A DNA stretch of 64,000 bases from Anoplopoma fimbria (lineage: Eukaryota; Chordata; Actinopteri; Perciformes; Anoplopomatidae), in assembly GCF_027596085.1 (NCBI RefSeq), contig NC_072471.1, positions 10,604,358-10,668,357 of the forward strand. The letters are read 5' to 3'. Position 1 is the first letter of the stretch, and each line of letters begins with the position of its first letter. Below, piece after piece: positions 1 to 14,671 of the stretch. The position numbers and the translations under genes are program-made. The notes below the pieces were generated by a model that ran no database searches, had not been told where the DNA came from, and saw only the letters and a program-made list of their open reading frames with translations.

Positions 1-3000
1 TGAATAAAGTCATAATAATCGGAAAAGTCATAGTATAGTATGTTGGAATAAGTCATAGTATAGTATGTCGAAAAATGTTGAAAAAAAGTCATAGTATAGT
101 ATGTCGTATAGTAAAAAAGTTGAAAAAAAGTCATAGTATAGTATGTGAAAAAAGTTGAAAAAAGTCATAGTATAGTATGTTGGAATAAATCATAGTATAG
201 TATGTCGGAATAAATCATAGTATAGTATGCCGGAATAAATCATAGTATAGTATGTCGGAATAAATCATAGTATAGTATGTTTGAATAAGTCATAGTATAG
301 TATGTCGGAAAAAAGTTGAAAAAAAGTCATAGTATAGTATGTCGAAAAAAGTTGAATAAATCATAGTATAGTATGTCGGAATAAATCATAGTATAGTATG
401 TTGGAATAAGTCATAGTATAGTATGCCGGAATAAATCATAGTATAGTATGTCGCAATAAGTCATAGTATAGTATGTCGAAAAAGTTTAAAAAAGTCTTAG
501 TATACTATGTTGAAAAAAGGTTGAATAAAGTCATAATATAGTATTTCGGAATAAGTCATAGTATAGTATGTTGGAATAAGTCATCGTATAGTATGTCGAA
601 AAAAGTTGAAAAAAAGTCATAGTATAGTATGTCGAAAAAAGTTGAAAAAAAGTCATAGTATAGTATGTCGAAAAAGTTGAAAAAAAGTCATAGTATAGTA
701 TGTCGAAAAAAGTTGAAAAAAAGTCATAGTATAGTATGCCGGAATAAATCATAGTATAGTATGTCGGAATAAATCATAGTATAGTATGCCGGAATAAATC
801 ATAGTATAGTATGTGAATAAATCATAGTATAGTATGTTTGAATAAGTCATAGTATAGTATGTCGGAAAAAAGTTGAAAAAAAGTCATAGTATAGTATGTC
901 GAAAAAAGTTGAATAAATCATAGTATAGTATGTCGGAATAAATCATAGTATAGTATGTTGGAATAAGTCATAGTATAGTATGTTGGAATAAGTCATAGTA
1001 TAGTATGTCGGAATAAGTCATAGTATAGTATGTCGAAAAAAAGTTGAAAAAAGTCATAGTATTGTATGTTGAAAAAAGGTTGAATAAAGTCATAGTATAG
1101 TATTTCGGAATAAGTCATAGTATAGTATGTTGGAAAAAGTCATGTAAGTATGTCATAAAAAGTTGAAAAAAAGTCATAGTATAGTATGTCGAAAAAGTTG
1201 AAAAAAAGTCTTAGTATACTATGTTGAAAAAAGGTTGAATAAAGTCATAATATAGTATTTCGGAATAAGTCATAGTATAGTATGTTGGAATAAGTCATCG
1301 TATAGTATGTCGAAAAAAGTTGAAAAAAAGTCATAGTATAGTATGTCGAAAAAAGTTGAAAAAAAGTCATAGTATAGTATGTCGAAAAAGTTTAAAAAAG
1401 TCTTAGTATACTATGTTGAAAAAAGGTTGAATAAAGTCATAATATAGTATTTCGGAATAAGTCATAGTATAGTATGTTGGAATAAGTCATCGTATAGTAT
1501 GTCGAAAAAAGTTGAAAAAAAGTCATAGTATAGTATGTCGAAAAAAGTTGAAAAAAAGTCATAGTATAGTATGTCGAAAAAAGTTGAAAAAAAGTCATAG
1601 TATAGTATGTTGAAAAAAGTTGAAAAAAAGTCATAGTATAGTATGCCGGAATAAATCATAGTATAGTATGTGGAATAAATCATAGTATAGTATGTCGAAA
1701 AAGGAATAAATCATAGTATAGTATGTTGTTGAATAAATCATAGTATAGTATGTTTGAATAAGTCATAGTATAGTATGTCGGAATAAATCATAGTATAGTA
1801 TGTTTGAATAAGTCATAGTATAGTATGTCGGAAAAAGTTGAAAAAAGTCATAGTATAGTATGTCGAAAAAAGTGAATAAATCATAGTATAGTATGTCGGA
1901 ATAAATCATAGTATAGTATGTTGGAATAAGTCATAGTATAGTATGTTGGAATAAGTCATAGTATAGTATGTCGGAATAAGTCATAGTATAGTATGTCGAA
2001 AAAAGGAATAAAGTCATAGTATAGTATGTGAAAAAATTTGAAAAAGTCATAGTATAAGAATAAGTCATAGTATAGTATGTCGAAAAAAGTTGAAAAAAAG
2101 TCATAGTATAGTATGTCGAAAAAAGTCATAGTATAGTATGTCGAAAAAAGTTTAAAAAAAGTCTTAGTATACTATGTTGAAAAAAGGTTGAATAAAGTCA
2201 TAATATAGTATTTCGGAATAAGTCATAGTATAGTATGTTGGAATAAGTCATCGTATAGTATGTCGAAAAAAGTTGAAAAAAAGTCATAGTATAGTATGTC
2301 GAAAAAAGTTGAAAAAAAGTCATAGTATAGTATGTCGAAAAAAAGTTTAAAAAAAGTCTTAGTATACTATGTTGAAAAAAGGTTGAATAAAGTCATAATA
2401 TAGTATTTCGGAATAAGTCATAGTATAGTATGTTGGAATAAGTCATCGTATAGTATGTCGAAAAAGTTGAAAAAAAGTCATAGTATAGTATGTCGAAAAA
2501 GTTGAAAAAAAGTCATAGTATAGTATGTCGAAAAAGTTGAAAAAAAGTCATAGTATAGTATGTTGAAAAAAGTTGAAAAAAAGTCATAGTATAGTATGCC
2601 GGAATAAATCATAGTATAGTATGTCGGAATAAATCATAGTATAGTATGTCGAAAAAAGTTGAAAAAAAGTCATAGTATAGTATGTCGGAATAAATCATAG
2701 TATAGTATGTTTGAATAAGTCATAGTATAGTATGTCGGAAAAAAGTTGAAAAAAAGTCATAGTATAGTATGTCGAAAAAAAGTTGAATAAATCATAGTAT
2801 AGTATGTCGGAATAAATCATAGTATAGTATGTTGGAATAAGTCATAGTATAGTATGTCGGAAAAAATAGTAAAAAAGTCATAGTATAGTATGTCGAAAAA
2901 GTTTAAAAAAGTCTTAGTATACTATGTTGAAAAAAGGTTGAATAAAGTCATAATATAGTATTTCGGAATAAGTCATAGTATAGTATGTTGGAATAAGTCA

Positions 3001-6000
3001 TCGTATAGTATGTCGAAAAAAGTTGAAAAAAAGTCATAGTATAGTATGTCGAAAAAAGTTGAAAAAAAGTCATAGTATAGTATGTCGAAAAAGTTGAAAA
3101 AAGTCATAGTATAGTATGTCGAAAAAAGTTGAAAAAAAGTCATAGTATAGTATGCCGGAATAAATCATAGTATAGTATGTCGGAATAAATCATAGTATAG
3201 TATGTTTGAATAAGTCATAGTATAGTATGTCGGAAAAAAGTTGAAAAAAAGTCATAGTATAGTATGTCGAAAAAAGTGAATAAATCATAGTATAGTATGT
3301 CGGAATAAATCATAGTATAGTATGTTGGAATAAGTCATAGTATAGTATGCCGGAATAAATCATAGTATAGTATGTCGCAATAAGTCATAGTATAGTATGT
3401 CGAAAAAGTTTAAAAAAAGTCTTAGTATACTATGTTGAAAAAAGGTTGAATAAAGTCATAATATAGTATTTCGGAATAAGTCATAGTATAGTATGTTGGA
3501 ATAAGTCATCGTATAGTATGTCGAAAGAAGTTGAAAAAAAGTCATAGTATAGTATGTCGAAAAAGTTTAAAAAAAGTCTTAGTATACTATGTTGAAAAAA
3601 GGTTGAATAAAGTCATAATATAGTATTTCGGAATAAGTCATAGTATAGTATGTTGGAATAAGTCATCGTATAGTATGTCGAAAAAAGTTGAAAAAAAGTC
3701 ATAGTATAGTATCGAAAAAAGTTGAAAAAAAGTCATAGTATAGTATGTCGAAAAAGTTTTAAAAAAGTCTTAGTATACTATGTTGAAAAAAGGTTGAATA
3801 AAGTCATAATATAGTATTTCGGAATAAGTCATAGTATAGTATGTTGGAATAAGTCATAGTATAGTATGTCGAAAAAAGTTGAAAAAAAGTCATAGTATAG
3901 TATGTCGAAAAAAGTTGAAAAAAGTCATAGTATAGTATGTTGAAAAAGTCATAAAGTCATAGTATAGTCGGAATAAGTCATAGTATAGTATGTTGGAATA
4001 AGTCATCATAGTATAGTATGTCGAAAAAGTTGAAAAAAGTCATAGTATAGTATGTCGTTTAAAAAAAAAAAGTTGAAAAAAAGTCTTAGTATACTATGTT
4101 GAAAAAAGGTTGAATAAAGTCATAATATAGTATTTCGGAATAAGTCATAGTATAGTATGTTGGAATAAGTCATCATAGTATAGTATGTCGAAAAAAAGTT
4201 GAAAAAAAAGTCATAGTATAGTATGTCGAAAAAGTTTAAAAAAAGTCTTAGTATACTATGTTGAAAAAAGGTTGAATAAAGTCATAATATAGTATTTCGG
4301 AATAAGTCATAGTATAGTATGTTGGAATAAGTCATCGTATAGTATGTCGAAAAAAGTTGAAAAAAAGTCATAGTATAGTATGTCGAAAAAGTTGAAAAAA
4401 AGTCATAGTATAGTATGTCGAAAAAGTTGAAAAAAAGTCATAGTATAGTATGTCGAAAAAAGTTGAAAAAAAGTCATAGTATAGTATGCCGGAATAAATC
4501 ATAGTATAGTATTTCGGAATAAGTCATAGTATAGTATGTTGGAATAAGTCATCGTATAGTATGTCGGAATAAATCATAGTATAGTATGTTGAATAAGTCG
4601 AAAAAAGTTGAAAAAAAGTCATAGTATAGTATGTCGAAAAAGTTGAAAAAAAGTCTTAGTATACTATGTTGAAAAAAGGTTGAATAAAGTCATAATATAG
4701 TATTTCGGAATAAGTCATAGTATAGTATGTTGGAATAAGTCATCGTATAGTATGTCGAAAAAAGTTGAAAAAAAGTCATAGTATAGTATGTCGAAAAAAG
4801 TTGAAAAAAAGTCATAGTATAGTATGTCGAAAAAGTTTAAAAAAAGTCTTAGTATACTATGTTGAAAAAAGGTTGAATAAAGTCATAATATAGTATTTCG
4901 GAATAAGTCATAGTATAGTATGTTGGAATAAGTCATCGTATAGTATGTCGAAAAAGTTGAAAAAAAGTCATAGTATAGTATGTCGAAAAAGTTGAAAAAA
5001 AGTCATAGTATAGTATGTCGAAAAAAGTTGAAAAAAGTCATAGTATAGTATGTCGGAATAAATCATAGTATAGTATGCCGGAATAAATCATAGTATAGTA
5101 TGTCGGAATAAATCATAGTATAGTATGTTTGAATAAGTCATAGTATAGTATGTCGGAAAAAAGTTGAAAAAAAGTCATAGTATAGTATGTCGAAAAAAGT
5201 GAATAAATCATAGTATAGTATGTCGGAATAAATCATAGTATAGTATGTTGGAATAAGTCATAGTATAGTATGCCGGAATAAATCATAGTATAGTATGTCG
5301 CAATAAGTCATAGTATAGTATGTCGAAAAAGTTTAAAAAAAGTCTTAGTATACTATGTTGAAAAAAGGTTGAATAAAGTCATAATATAGTATTTCGGAAT
5401 AAGTCATAGTATAGTATGTTGGAATAAGTCATCGTATAGTATGTCGAAAAAAGTTGAAAAAAGTCATAGTATAGTATGTCGAAAAAGTTGAAAAAAAGTC
5501 ATAGTATAGTATGTCGAAAAAAGTTGAAAAAAAGTCATAGTATAGTATGTCGAAAAAAGTTGAAAAAAGTCATAGTATAGTATGCCGGAATAAATCATAG
5601 TATAGTATGTCGGAATAAATCATAGTATAGTATGCCGGAATAAATCATAGTATAGTATGTCGGAATAAATCATAGTATAGTATGTTTGAATAAGTCATAG
5701 TATAGTATGTCGAAAAAAGTTGAAAAAAAGTCATAGTATAGTATGTCGAAAAAAGTGAATAAATCATAGTATAGTATGTCGGAATAAATCATAGTATAGT
5801 ATGTTGGAATAAGTCATAGTATAGTATGCCGGAATAAATCATAGTATAGTAAATAAGTCATAGTATAGTATGTCGAAAAAAGTTGAAAAAAAGTCATAGT
5901 ATAGAATGTGGAAAAAAAGTTGAAAATGTCATAGTATAGTAAAAGTTGAAAAAAAGTCATAGTATAGTATGTCGGAATAAAAAGTATAGTAAAAAAAGTC

Positions 6001-9000
6001 ATAGTATAGTATGCCGGAATAAATCATAGTATAGTATGTCGGAATAAATCATAGTATAGTATGTTTGAATAAGTCATAGTATAGTATGTCGAAAAAAGTT
6101 GAAAAAAAGTCATAGTATAGTATGTCGAAAAAAGTGAATAAATCATAGTATAGTATGTCGGAATAAATCATAGTATAGTATGTTGGAATAAGTCATAGTA
6201 TAGTATGCCGGAATAAATCATAGTATAGTATGTCGCAATAAGTCATAGTATAGTATGTCGAAAAAGTTTAAAAAAAGTCTTAGTATACTATGTTGAAAAA
6301 AGGTTGAATAAAGTCATAATATAGTATTTCGGAATAAGTCATAGTATAGTATGTTGGAATAAGTCATCGTATAGTATGTCGAAAAAAGTTGAAAAAAAAA
6401 AGTCATAGTATAATATGTCGAAAAAGTTGAAAAAAAGTCTTAGTATACTATGTTGAAAAAAGGTTGAATAAAGTCATAATATAGTATTTCGGAATAAGTC
6501 ATAGTATAGTATGTTGGAATAAGTCATAGTATAGTATGTCGAAAAAAGTTGAAAAAAAGTCATAGTATAGTATGTCGAAAAAGTTGAAAAAAAGTCTTAG
6601 TATACTATGTTGAAAAAAGGTTGAATAAAGTCATAATATAGTATTTCGGAATAAGTCATAGTATAGTATGTTGGAATAAGTCATCGTATAGTATGTCGAA
6701 AAAAGTTGAAAAAAAGTCATAGTATAGTATGTCGAAAAAAGTTGAAAAAAAGTCATAGTATAGTATGTCGAAAAAGTTTAAAAAAAGTCTTAGTATACTA
6801 TGTTGAAAAAAGGTTGAATAAAGTCATAATATAGTATTTGAATAAGTCATAGTATAGTATGTTGGAATAAGTCATCGTCATAGTATAGTATGTCGAAAAA
6901 AGTTGAAAAAAAAGTCATAGTATAGTATGTCGAAAAAGTCATAAAAAAGTATAGTATAGTATGTAAAAAAGTTGAATAAAGTCATAGTATAGTATGTCGA
7001 AAAAATAGTTGAATAAGTCATAGTATAGTATGTTTGAATAAGTCATAGTATAGTATGTCGGAAAAAGTTGAAAAAAAGTCATAGTATAGTATGTCGAAAA
7101 AAGTGAATAAATCATAGTATAGTATGTCGGAATAAATCATAGTATAGTATGTTGGAATAAGTCATAGTATAGTATGCCGGAATAAATCATAGTATAGTAT
7201 GTCGCAATAAGTCATAGTATAGTATGTCGAAAAAATTTAAAAAAAGTCTTAGTATACTATGTTGAAAAAAGGTTGAATAAAGTCATAATATAGTATTTCG
7301 GAATAAGTCATAGTATAGTATGTTGGAATAAGTCATCGTATAGTATGTCGAAAAAAGTTGAAAAAAGTCATAGTATAGTATGTCGAAAAAAGTTGAAAAA
7401 AAGTCTTAGTATACTATGTTGAAAAAAGGTTGAATAAAGTCATAATATAGTATTTCGGAATAAGTCATAGTATAGTATGTTTGAATAAGTCATAGTATAG
7501 TATGTCGAAAAAAGTTGAAAAAAAGTCATAGTATAGTATGTCGAAAAAAGTTGAAAAAAGTCATAGTATAGTATGTCGAAAAAGTTTAAAAAAAGTCTTA
7601 GTATACTATGTTGAAAAAAGGTTGAATAAAGTCATAATATAGTATTTCGGAATAAGTCATAGTATAGTATGTTGGAATAAGTCATCGTATAGTATGTCGA
7701 AAAAAAAAAGTTGAAAAAAAGTCATAGTATAGTATGTCGAAAAAAGTTGAAAAAAAGTCATAGTATAGTATGTGAAAAAAAGTTGAATAAATCATAGTAT
7801 AGTATGTCGGAATAAATCATAGTATAGTATGCCGGAATAAATCATAGTATAGTATGTCGGAATAAATCATAGTATAGTATGTTTGAATAAGTCATAGTAT
7901 AGTATGTCGGAAAAAAGTTGAAAAAAAGTCATAGTATAGTATGTCGAAAAAAGTGAATAAATCATAGTATAGTATGTCGGAATAAATCATAGTATAGTAT
8001 GTTGGAATAAGTCATAGTATAGTATGCCGGAATAAATCATAGTATAGTATGTCGCAATAAGTCATAGTATAGTATGTCGAAAAAGTTTAAAAAAAGTCTT
8101 AGTATACTATGTTGAAAAAAGGTTGAATAAAGTCATAATATAGTATTTCGGAATAAGTCATAGTATAGTATGTTGGAATAAGTCATCGTATAGTATGTCG
8201 AAAAAAGTTGAAAAAAAGTCATAGTATAGTATGTCGAAAAAGTTGAAAAAAAGTCATAGTATAGTATGTCGAAAAAAGTTGAAAAAAAGTCATAGTATAG
8301 TATGTCGAAAAAAGTTGAAAAAAAGTCATAGTATAGTATGCCGGAATAAATCATAGTATAGTATGTTGGAATAAATCATAGTATAGTATGTCGGAATAAA
8401 TCATAGTATAGTATGTCGGAATAAATCATAGTATAGAAAAAATAAGTCATAGTATAGTATGTCGGAAAAAAAGTTGAAAAAAAGTCATAGTATAGTATGT
8501 CGAAAAAAGTTGAATAAAGTCATAGTATAGTATTTCGGAATAAGTCATAGTATAGTATGTTGGAATAAGTCATAGTATAGTATGCCGGAATAAATCATAG
8601 TATAGTATGTTTTAATAAGTCATAGTATAGTATGTCGAAAAAGTTGAAAAAAAGTCATAGTATAGTATGTCGAAAAAAGTTGAAAAAAAGTCATAGTATA
8701 GTATGTCGAATAAAAAAAGTTGAAAAAAGTCATAGTATAGTATGTCGGAATAAATCATAGTATAGTATGTCGGAATAAATCATAGTATAGTATGTTGAAA
8801 AAAGTTGAAAAAAAGTCATAGTATAGTATGTCGGAAAAAAGTTGAAAAAAGTCATAGTATAGTATGTCGAAAAAAGTCATGAATAAATCATAGTATAGTA
8901 TGTCGGAATAAATCATAGTATAGTATGTTGGAATAAGTCATAGTATAGTATGTCGGAATAAATCATAGTATAGTAAATAAGTCATAGTATAGTATGTCGA

Positions 9001-12000
9001 AAAAGTTTAAAAAAAGTCTTAGTATACTATGTTGAAAAAAGGTTGAATAAAGTCATAATATAGTATTTCGGAATAAGTCATAGTATAGTATGTTGGAATA
9101 AGTCATCGTATAGTATGTCGAAAAAAGTTGAAAAAAAGTCATAGTATAGTATGTCGAAAAAAGTTGAAAAAAAGTCATAGTATAGTATGTCGAAAAAGTT
9201 GAATAAAGTCATAGTATAGTATGTTGAAAAAAGGTTGAATAAAGTCATAGTATAGTATGTCGGAATAAGTCATAGTATAGTATGTTGGAATAAGTCATCG
9301 TATAGTATGTCGAAAAAAGTTGAAAAAAAGTCATAGTATAGAATGTGGAAAAAAGTTGAAAAAAAGTCTTAGTATACTATGTTGAAAAAAGGTTGAATAA
9401 AGTCATAATATAGTATTTCGGAATAAGTCATAGTATAGTATGTTGGAATAAGTCATCGTATAGTATGTCGAAAAAAGTTGAAAAAAAGTCATAGTATAGT
9501 ATGTCGAAAAAAGTTGAAAAAAAGTCATAGTATAGTATGTCGAAAAAGTTTAAAAAAAGTCTTAGTATACTATGTTGAAAAAAGGTTGAATAAAGTCATA
9601 ATATAGTATTTCGGAATAAGTCATAGTATAGTATGTTGGAATAAGTCATCGTATAGTATGTCGAAAAAAGTTGAAAAAAAGTCATAGTATAGTATGTCAA
9701 AAAAAGTTGAAAAAAAGTTGAGAAAAAGTCATAGTATAGTATGTCGAAAAAAGTTGAAAAAAAGTCATAGTATAGTATGTCGAAAAAAGTTGAAAAAAAG
9801 TCATAGTATAGTATGCCGGAATAAATCATAGTATAGTATGTCGGAATAAATCATAGTATAGTATGCCGGAATAAATCATAGTATAGTATGTCGGAATAAA
9901 TCATAGTATAGTATGTTTGAATAAGTCATAGTATAGTATGTCGGAAAAAAGTTGAAAAAAAGTCATAGTATAGTATGTCGAAAAAATGTGAATAAATCAT
10001 AGTATAGTATGTCGGAATAAATCATAGTATAGTATGTTGGAATAAGTCATAGTATAGTATGCCGGAATAAATCATAGTATAGTATGTCGCAATAAGTCAT
10101 AGTATAGTATGTCGAAAAAGTTTAAAAAAAGTCTTAGTATACTATGTTGAAAAAAGGTTGAATAAAGTCATAATATAGTATTTCGGAATAAGTCATAGTA
10201 TAGTATGTTGGAATAAGTCATCGTATAGTATGTTGGAATAAGTCATCGTATAGTATGTCGAAAAAGTTGAAAAAAAGTCATAGTATAGTATGTCGAAAAA
10301 AGTTGAAAAAAAGTCATAGTATAGTATGTCGAAAAAAGTTGAAAAAAAGTCATAGTATAGTATTGAATAAAGTCATAGTATAGTATGTCGGAATAAATCA
10401 TAATATAGTATGTCGGAATAAGTCATAGTATAGTATGTTTGAATAAGTCATAGTATAGTATGTCGGAAAAAAGTTGAAAAAAAGTCATAGTATAGTATGT
10501 CGAAAAAAGTGAATAAATCATAGTATAGTATGTCGGAATAAATCATAGTATAGTATGTTGGAATAAGTCATAGTATAGTATGCCGGAATAAATCATAGTA
10601 TAGTATGTCGCAATAAGTCATAGTATAGTATGTCGAAAAAGTTTAAAAAAGTCTTAGTATACTATGTTGAAAAAAGGTTGAATAAAGTCATAATATAGTA
10701 TTTCGGAATAAGTCATAGTATAGTATGTTGGAATAAGTCATCGTATAGTATGTCGAAAAAAGTTGAAAAAAAGTCATAGTATAGTATGTCGAAAAAGTTG
10801 AAAAAAAGTCATAGTATAGTATGTCGAAAAAAGTTGAAAAAAAGTCATAGTATAGTATGTTGAAAAAAGTTGAAAAAAGTCATAGTATAGTATTTCGGAA
10901 TAAGTCATAGTATAGTATGTTGGAATAAGTCATAGTATAGTATGTCGGAATAAATCATAGTATAGTATGTCGGAATAAATCATAGTATAGTATGTTTGAA
11001 TAAGTCATAGTATAGTATGTCGTTTGAAAAGTATAGTATTGAAAAAAAAAAGTCATAGTATAGTATGTCGAAAAAAGTGAATAAATCATAGTATAGTATG
11101 TCGGAATAAATCATAGTATAGTATGTTGGAATAAGTCATAGTATAGTATGCCGGAATAAATCATAGTATAGTATGTTCGAATAAGTCATAGTATAGTATG
11201 TCGAAAAAGTTTAAAAGTCTTAGTATACTATGTTGAAAAAAGGTTGAATAAAGTCATAATATAGTATTTCGGAACAAGTCATAGTATAGTATGTTGGAAT
11301 AAGTCATCGTATAGTATGTCGAAAAAAGTTGAAAAAAAGTCATAGTATAGTATGTCGAAAAAGTTGAAAAAAAAGTCATAGTATAGTATGTCGAAAAAAG
11401 TTGAAAAAAAGTCATAGTATAGTATGTCGAAAAAAAGTTGTCAAGTAAAAGAATAAATCATAGTATAGTATGTCGGAATAAATCATAATATAGTATGTCG
11501 GAATAAGTCATAGTATAGTATGTTTGAATAAGTCATAGTATAGTATGTCGGAAAAAAGTTGAAAAAAAGTCATAGTATAGTATGTCGAAAAAAGTGAATA
11601 AATCATAGTATAGTATGTCGGAATAAATCATAGTATAGTATGTTGGAATAAGTCATAGTATAGTATGCCGGAATAAATCATAGTATAGTATGTCGCAATA
11701 AGTCATAGTATAGTATGTCGAAAAAGTTTAAAAAAAGTCTTAGTATACTATGTTGAAAAAAGGTTGAATAAAGTCATAATATAGTATTTCGGAATAAGTC
11801 ATAGTATAGTATGTTGGAATAAGTCATCGTATAGTATGTCGAAAAAAGTTGAAAAAAAAAAGTCATAGTATAGTATGTCGAAAAAGTTGAAAAAAAGTCA
11901 TAGTATAGTATGTCGAAAAAAGTTGAAAAAAAGTCATAGTATAGTATGTCGAAAAAAGTTGAAAAAAAGTCATAGTATAGTATGCCGGAATAAATCATAG

Positions 12001-13033
12001 TATAGTATGTCGGAATAAATCATAGTATAGTATGCCGGAATAAATCATAGTATAGTATGTCGGAATAAATCATAGTATAGTATGTTTGAATAAGTCATAG
12101 TATAGTATGTCGGAAAAAGTTGAAAAAAAGTCATAGTATAGTATGTCGAAAAAAGTGAATAAATCATAGTATAGTATGTCGGAATAAATCATAGTATAGT
12201 ATGTTGGAATAAGTCATAGTATAGTATGCCGGAATAAATCATAGTATAGTATGTCGCAATAAGTCATAGTATAGTATGTCGAAAAAGTTTAAAAAAGTCT
12301 TAGTATACTATGTTGAAAAAAGGTTGAATAAAGTCATAATATAGTATTTCGGAATAAGTCATAGTATAGTATGCCGGAATAAGTCATAGTATAGTATGTC
12401 GAAAAAAGTTGAAAAAAAGTCATAGTATAGTATGTCGAAAAAAGTTGAAAAAAAGTCATAGTATAGTATGTCGAAAAAGTTTAAAAAAAGTCTTAGTATA
12501 CTATGTTGAAAAAAGGTTGAATAAAGTCATAATATAGTATTTCGGAATAAGTCATAGTATAGTATGTTGGAATAAGTCATCGTATAGTATGTCGAAAAAA
12601 GTTGAAAAAAAGTCATAGTATAGTATGTCGAAAAAAGTTGAAAAAAAGTCATAGTATAGTATGTCGAAAAAAGTTGAAAAAAAGTCATAGTATAATCGAA
12701 AAAAAGTCATAGTATAGTATGTCGGAATAAATCATAGTATATAGTCGGAATAAATCATAGTATAGTATGCCGGAATAAATCATAGTATAGTATGTCGGAA
12801 TAAATCATAGTATAGTATGTTTGAATAAGTCATAGTATAGTATGTCGGAAAAAAGTTGAAAAAAAGTCATAGTATAGTATGTCGAAAAAAGTGAATAAAT
12901 CATAGTATAGTATGTCGGAATAAATCATAGTATAGTATGTTGGAATAAGTCATAGTATAGTATGCCGGAATAAATCATAGTATAGTATGTCGCAATAAGT
13001 CATAGTATAGTATGTCGAAAAAGTTTAAAAAAA

Positions 13034-14671
13034 GTCTTAGTATACTATGTTGAAAAAAGGTTGAATAAAGTCATAATATAGTATTTCGGAATAAGTCATA
13101 GTATAGTATGTTGGAATAAGTCATAGTATAGTATGTCGAAAAAAGTTGAAAAAAGTCATAGTATAGTATGTCGAAAAAGTCATAGTATAATGTCGAAAAA
13201 GTTGAAAAAAAGTCTTAGTATACTATGTTGAAAAAAGGTTGAATAAAGTCATAATATAGTATTTCGGAATAAGTCATAGTATAGTATGTTGGAATAAGTC
13301 ATCGTATAGTATGTCGAAAAAGTTGAAAAAAAGTCATAGTATAGTATGTCGAAAAAAGTTGAAAAAAAGTCATAGTATAGTATGTCGAAAAAGTTTAAAA
13401 AAAGTCTTAGTATACTATGTTGAAAAAAGGTTGAATAAAGTCATAATATAGTATTTCGGAATAAGTCATAGTATAGTATGTTGGAATAAGTCATCGTATA
13501 GTATGTCGAAAAAAGTTGAAAAAAAGTCATAGTATAGTATGTCGAAAAAGTTGAAAAAAAGTCATAGTATAGTATGTCGAAAAAGTTGAAAAAAAGTCAT
13601 AGTATAGTATGTCGAAAAAAAGTTGAAAAAAAGTCATAGTATAGTATGCCGGAATAAATCATAGTATAGTATGTCGGAATAAATCATAGTATAGTATGCC
13701 GGAATAAATCATAGTATAGTATGTCGGAATAAATCATAGTATAGTATGTTTGAATAAGTCATAGTATAGTATGTCGGAAAAAAGTTGAAAAAAAGTCATA
13801 GTATAGTATGTCGAAAAAAGTGAATAAATCATAGTATAGTATGTCGGAATAAATCATAGTATAGTATGTTGGAATAAGTCATAGTATAGTATGCCGGAAT
13901 AAATCATAGTATAGTATGTCGCAATAAGTCATAGTATAGTATGTCGAAAAAGTTTAAAAAAAGTCTTAGTATACTATGTTGAAAAAAGGTTGAATAAAGT
14001 CATAATATAGTATTTCGGAATAAGTCATAGTATAGTATGTTGGAATAAGTCATCGTATAGTATGTCGAAAAAGTTGAAAAAAAGTCATAGTATAGTATGT
14101 CGAAAAAGTTGAAAAAAAGTCATAGTATAGTATGAAAAAAGTTGAATAAAGTCATAAGTATAGTATGTTGAAAAAAGGTTGAAAAGTCATAGTATAGTAT
14201 GTTGGAATAAGTCATAGTATAGTATGTTGAAAAAAAAGTCATAGTATAGTATGTGAAAAAGTTGAAAAAAAGTCATAGTATAGTATGTCGAAAAAAGTTG
14301 AAAAAAAGTCATAGTATAGTTTGTCGAAAAAAGTTGAAAAAAAGTCATAGTATAGTATGCCGGAATAAATCATAGTATAGTATGTCGGAATAAATCATAG
14401 TATAGTATGCCGGAATAAATCATAGTATAGTATGTCGGAATAAATCATAGTATAGTATGTTTGAATAAGTCATAGTATAGTATGTCGGAAAAAAGTTGAA
14501 AAAAAGTCATAGTATAGTATGTCGAAAAAAGTGAATAAATCATAGTATAGTATGTCGGAATAAATCATAGTATAGTATGTTGGAATAAGTCATAGTATAG
14601 TATGCCGGAATAAATCATAGTATAGTATGAAAAATAAGTCATAGTATAGTATGTCGAAAAAGTTTAAAAAA
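13034..14671 (+). repeat. Third-tier repeat unit, about 1,638 bp, copy 1
   Basis: Markers at 13034, 13212, 13404 and 13963 divide this unit into 178, 192, 559 and 709 bp segments. The next marker, at 14672, begins another copy with the same order of segment classes. Confidence 0.8.
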
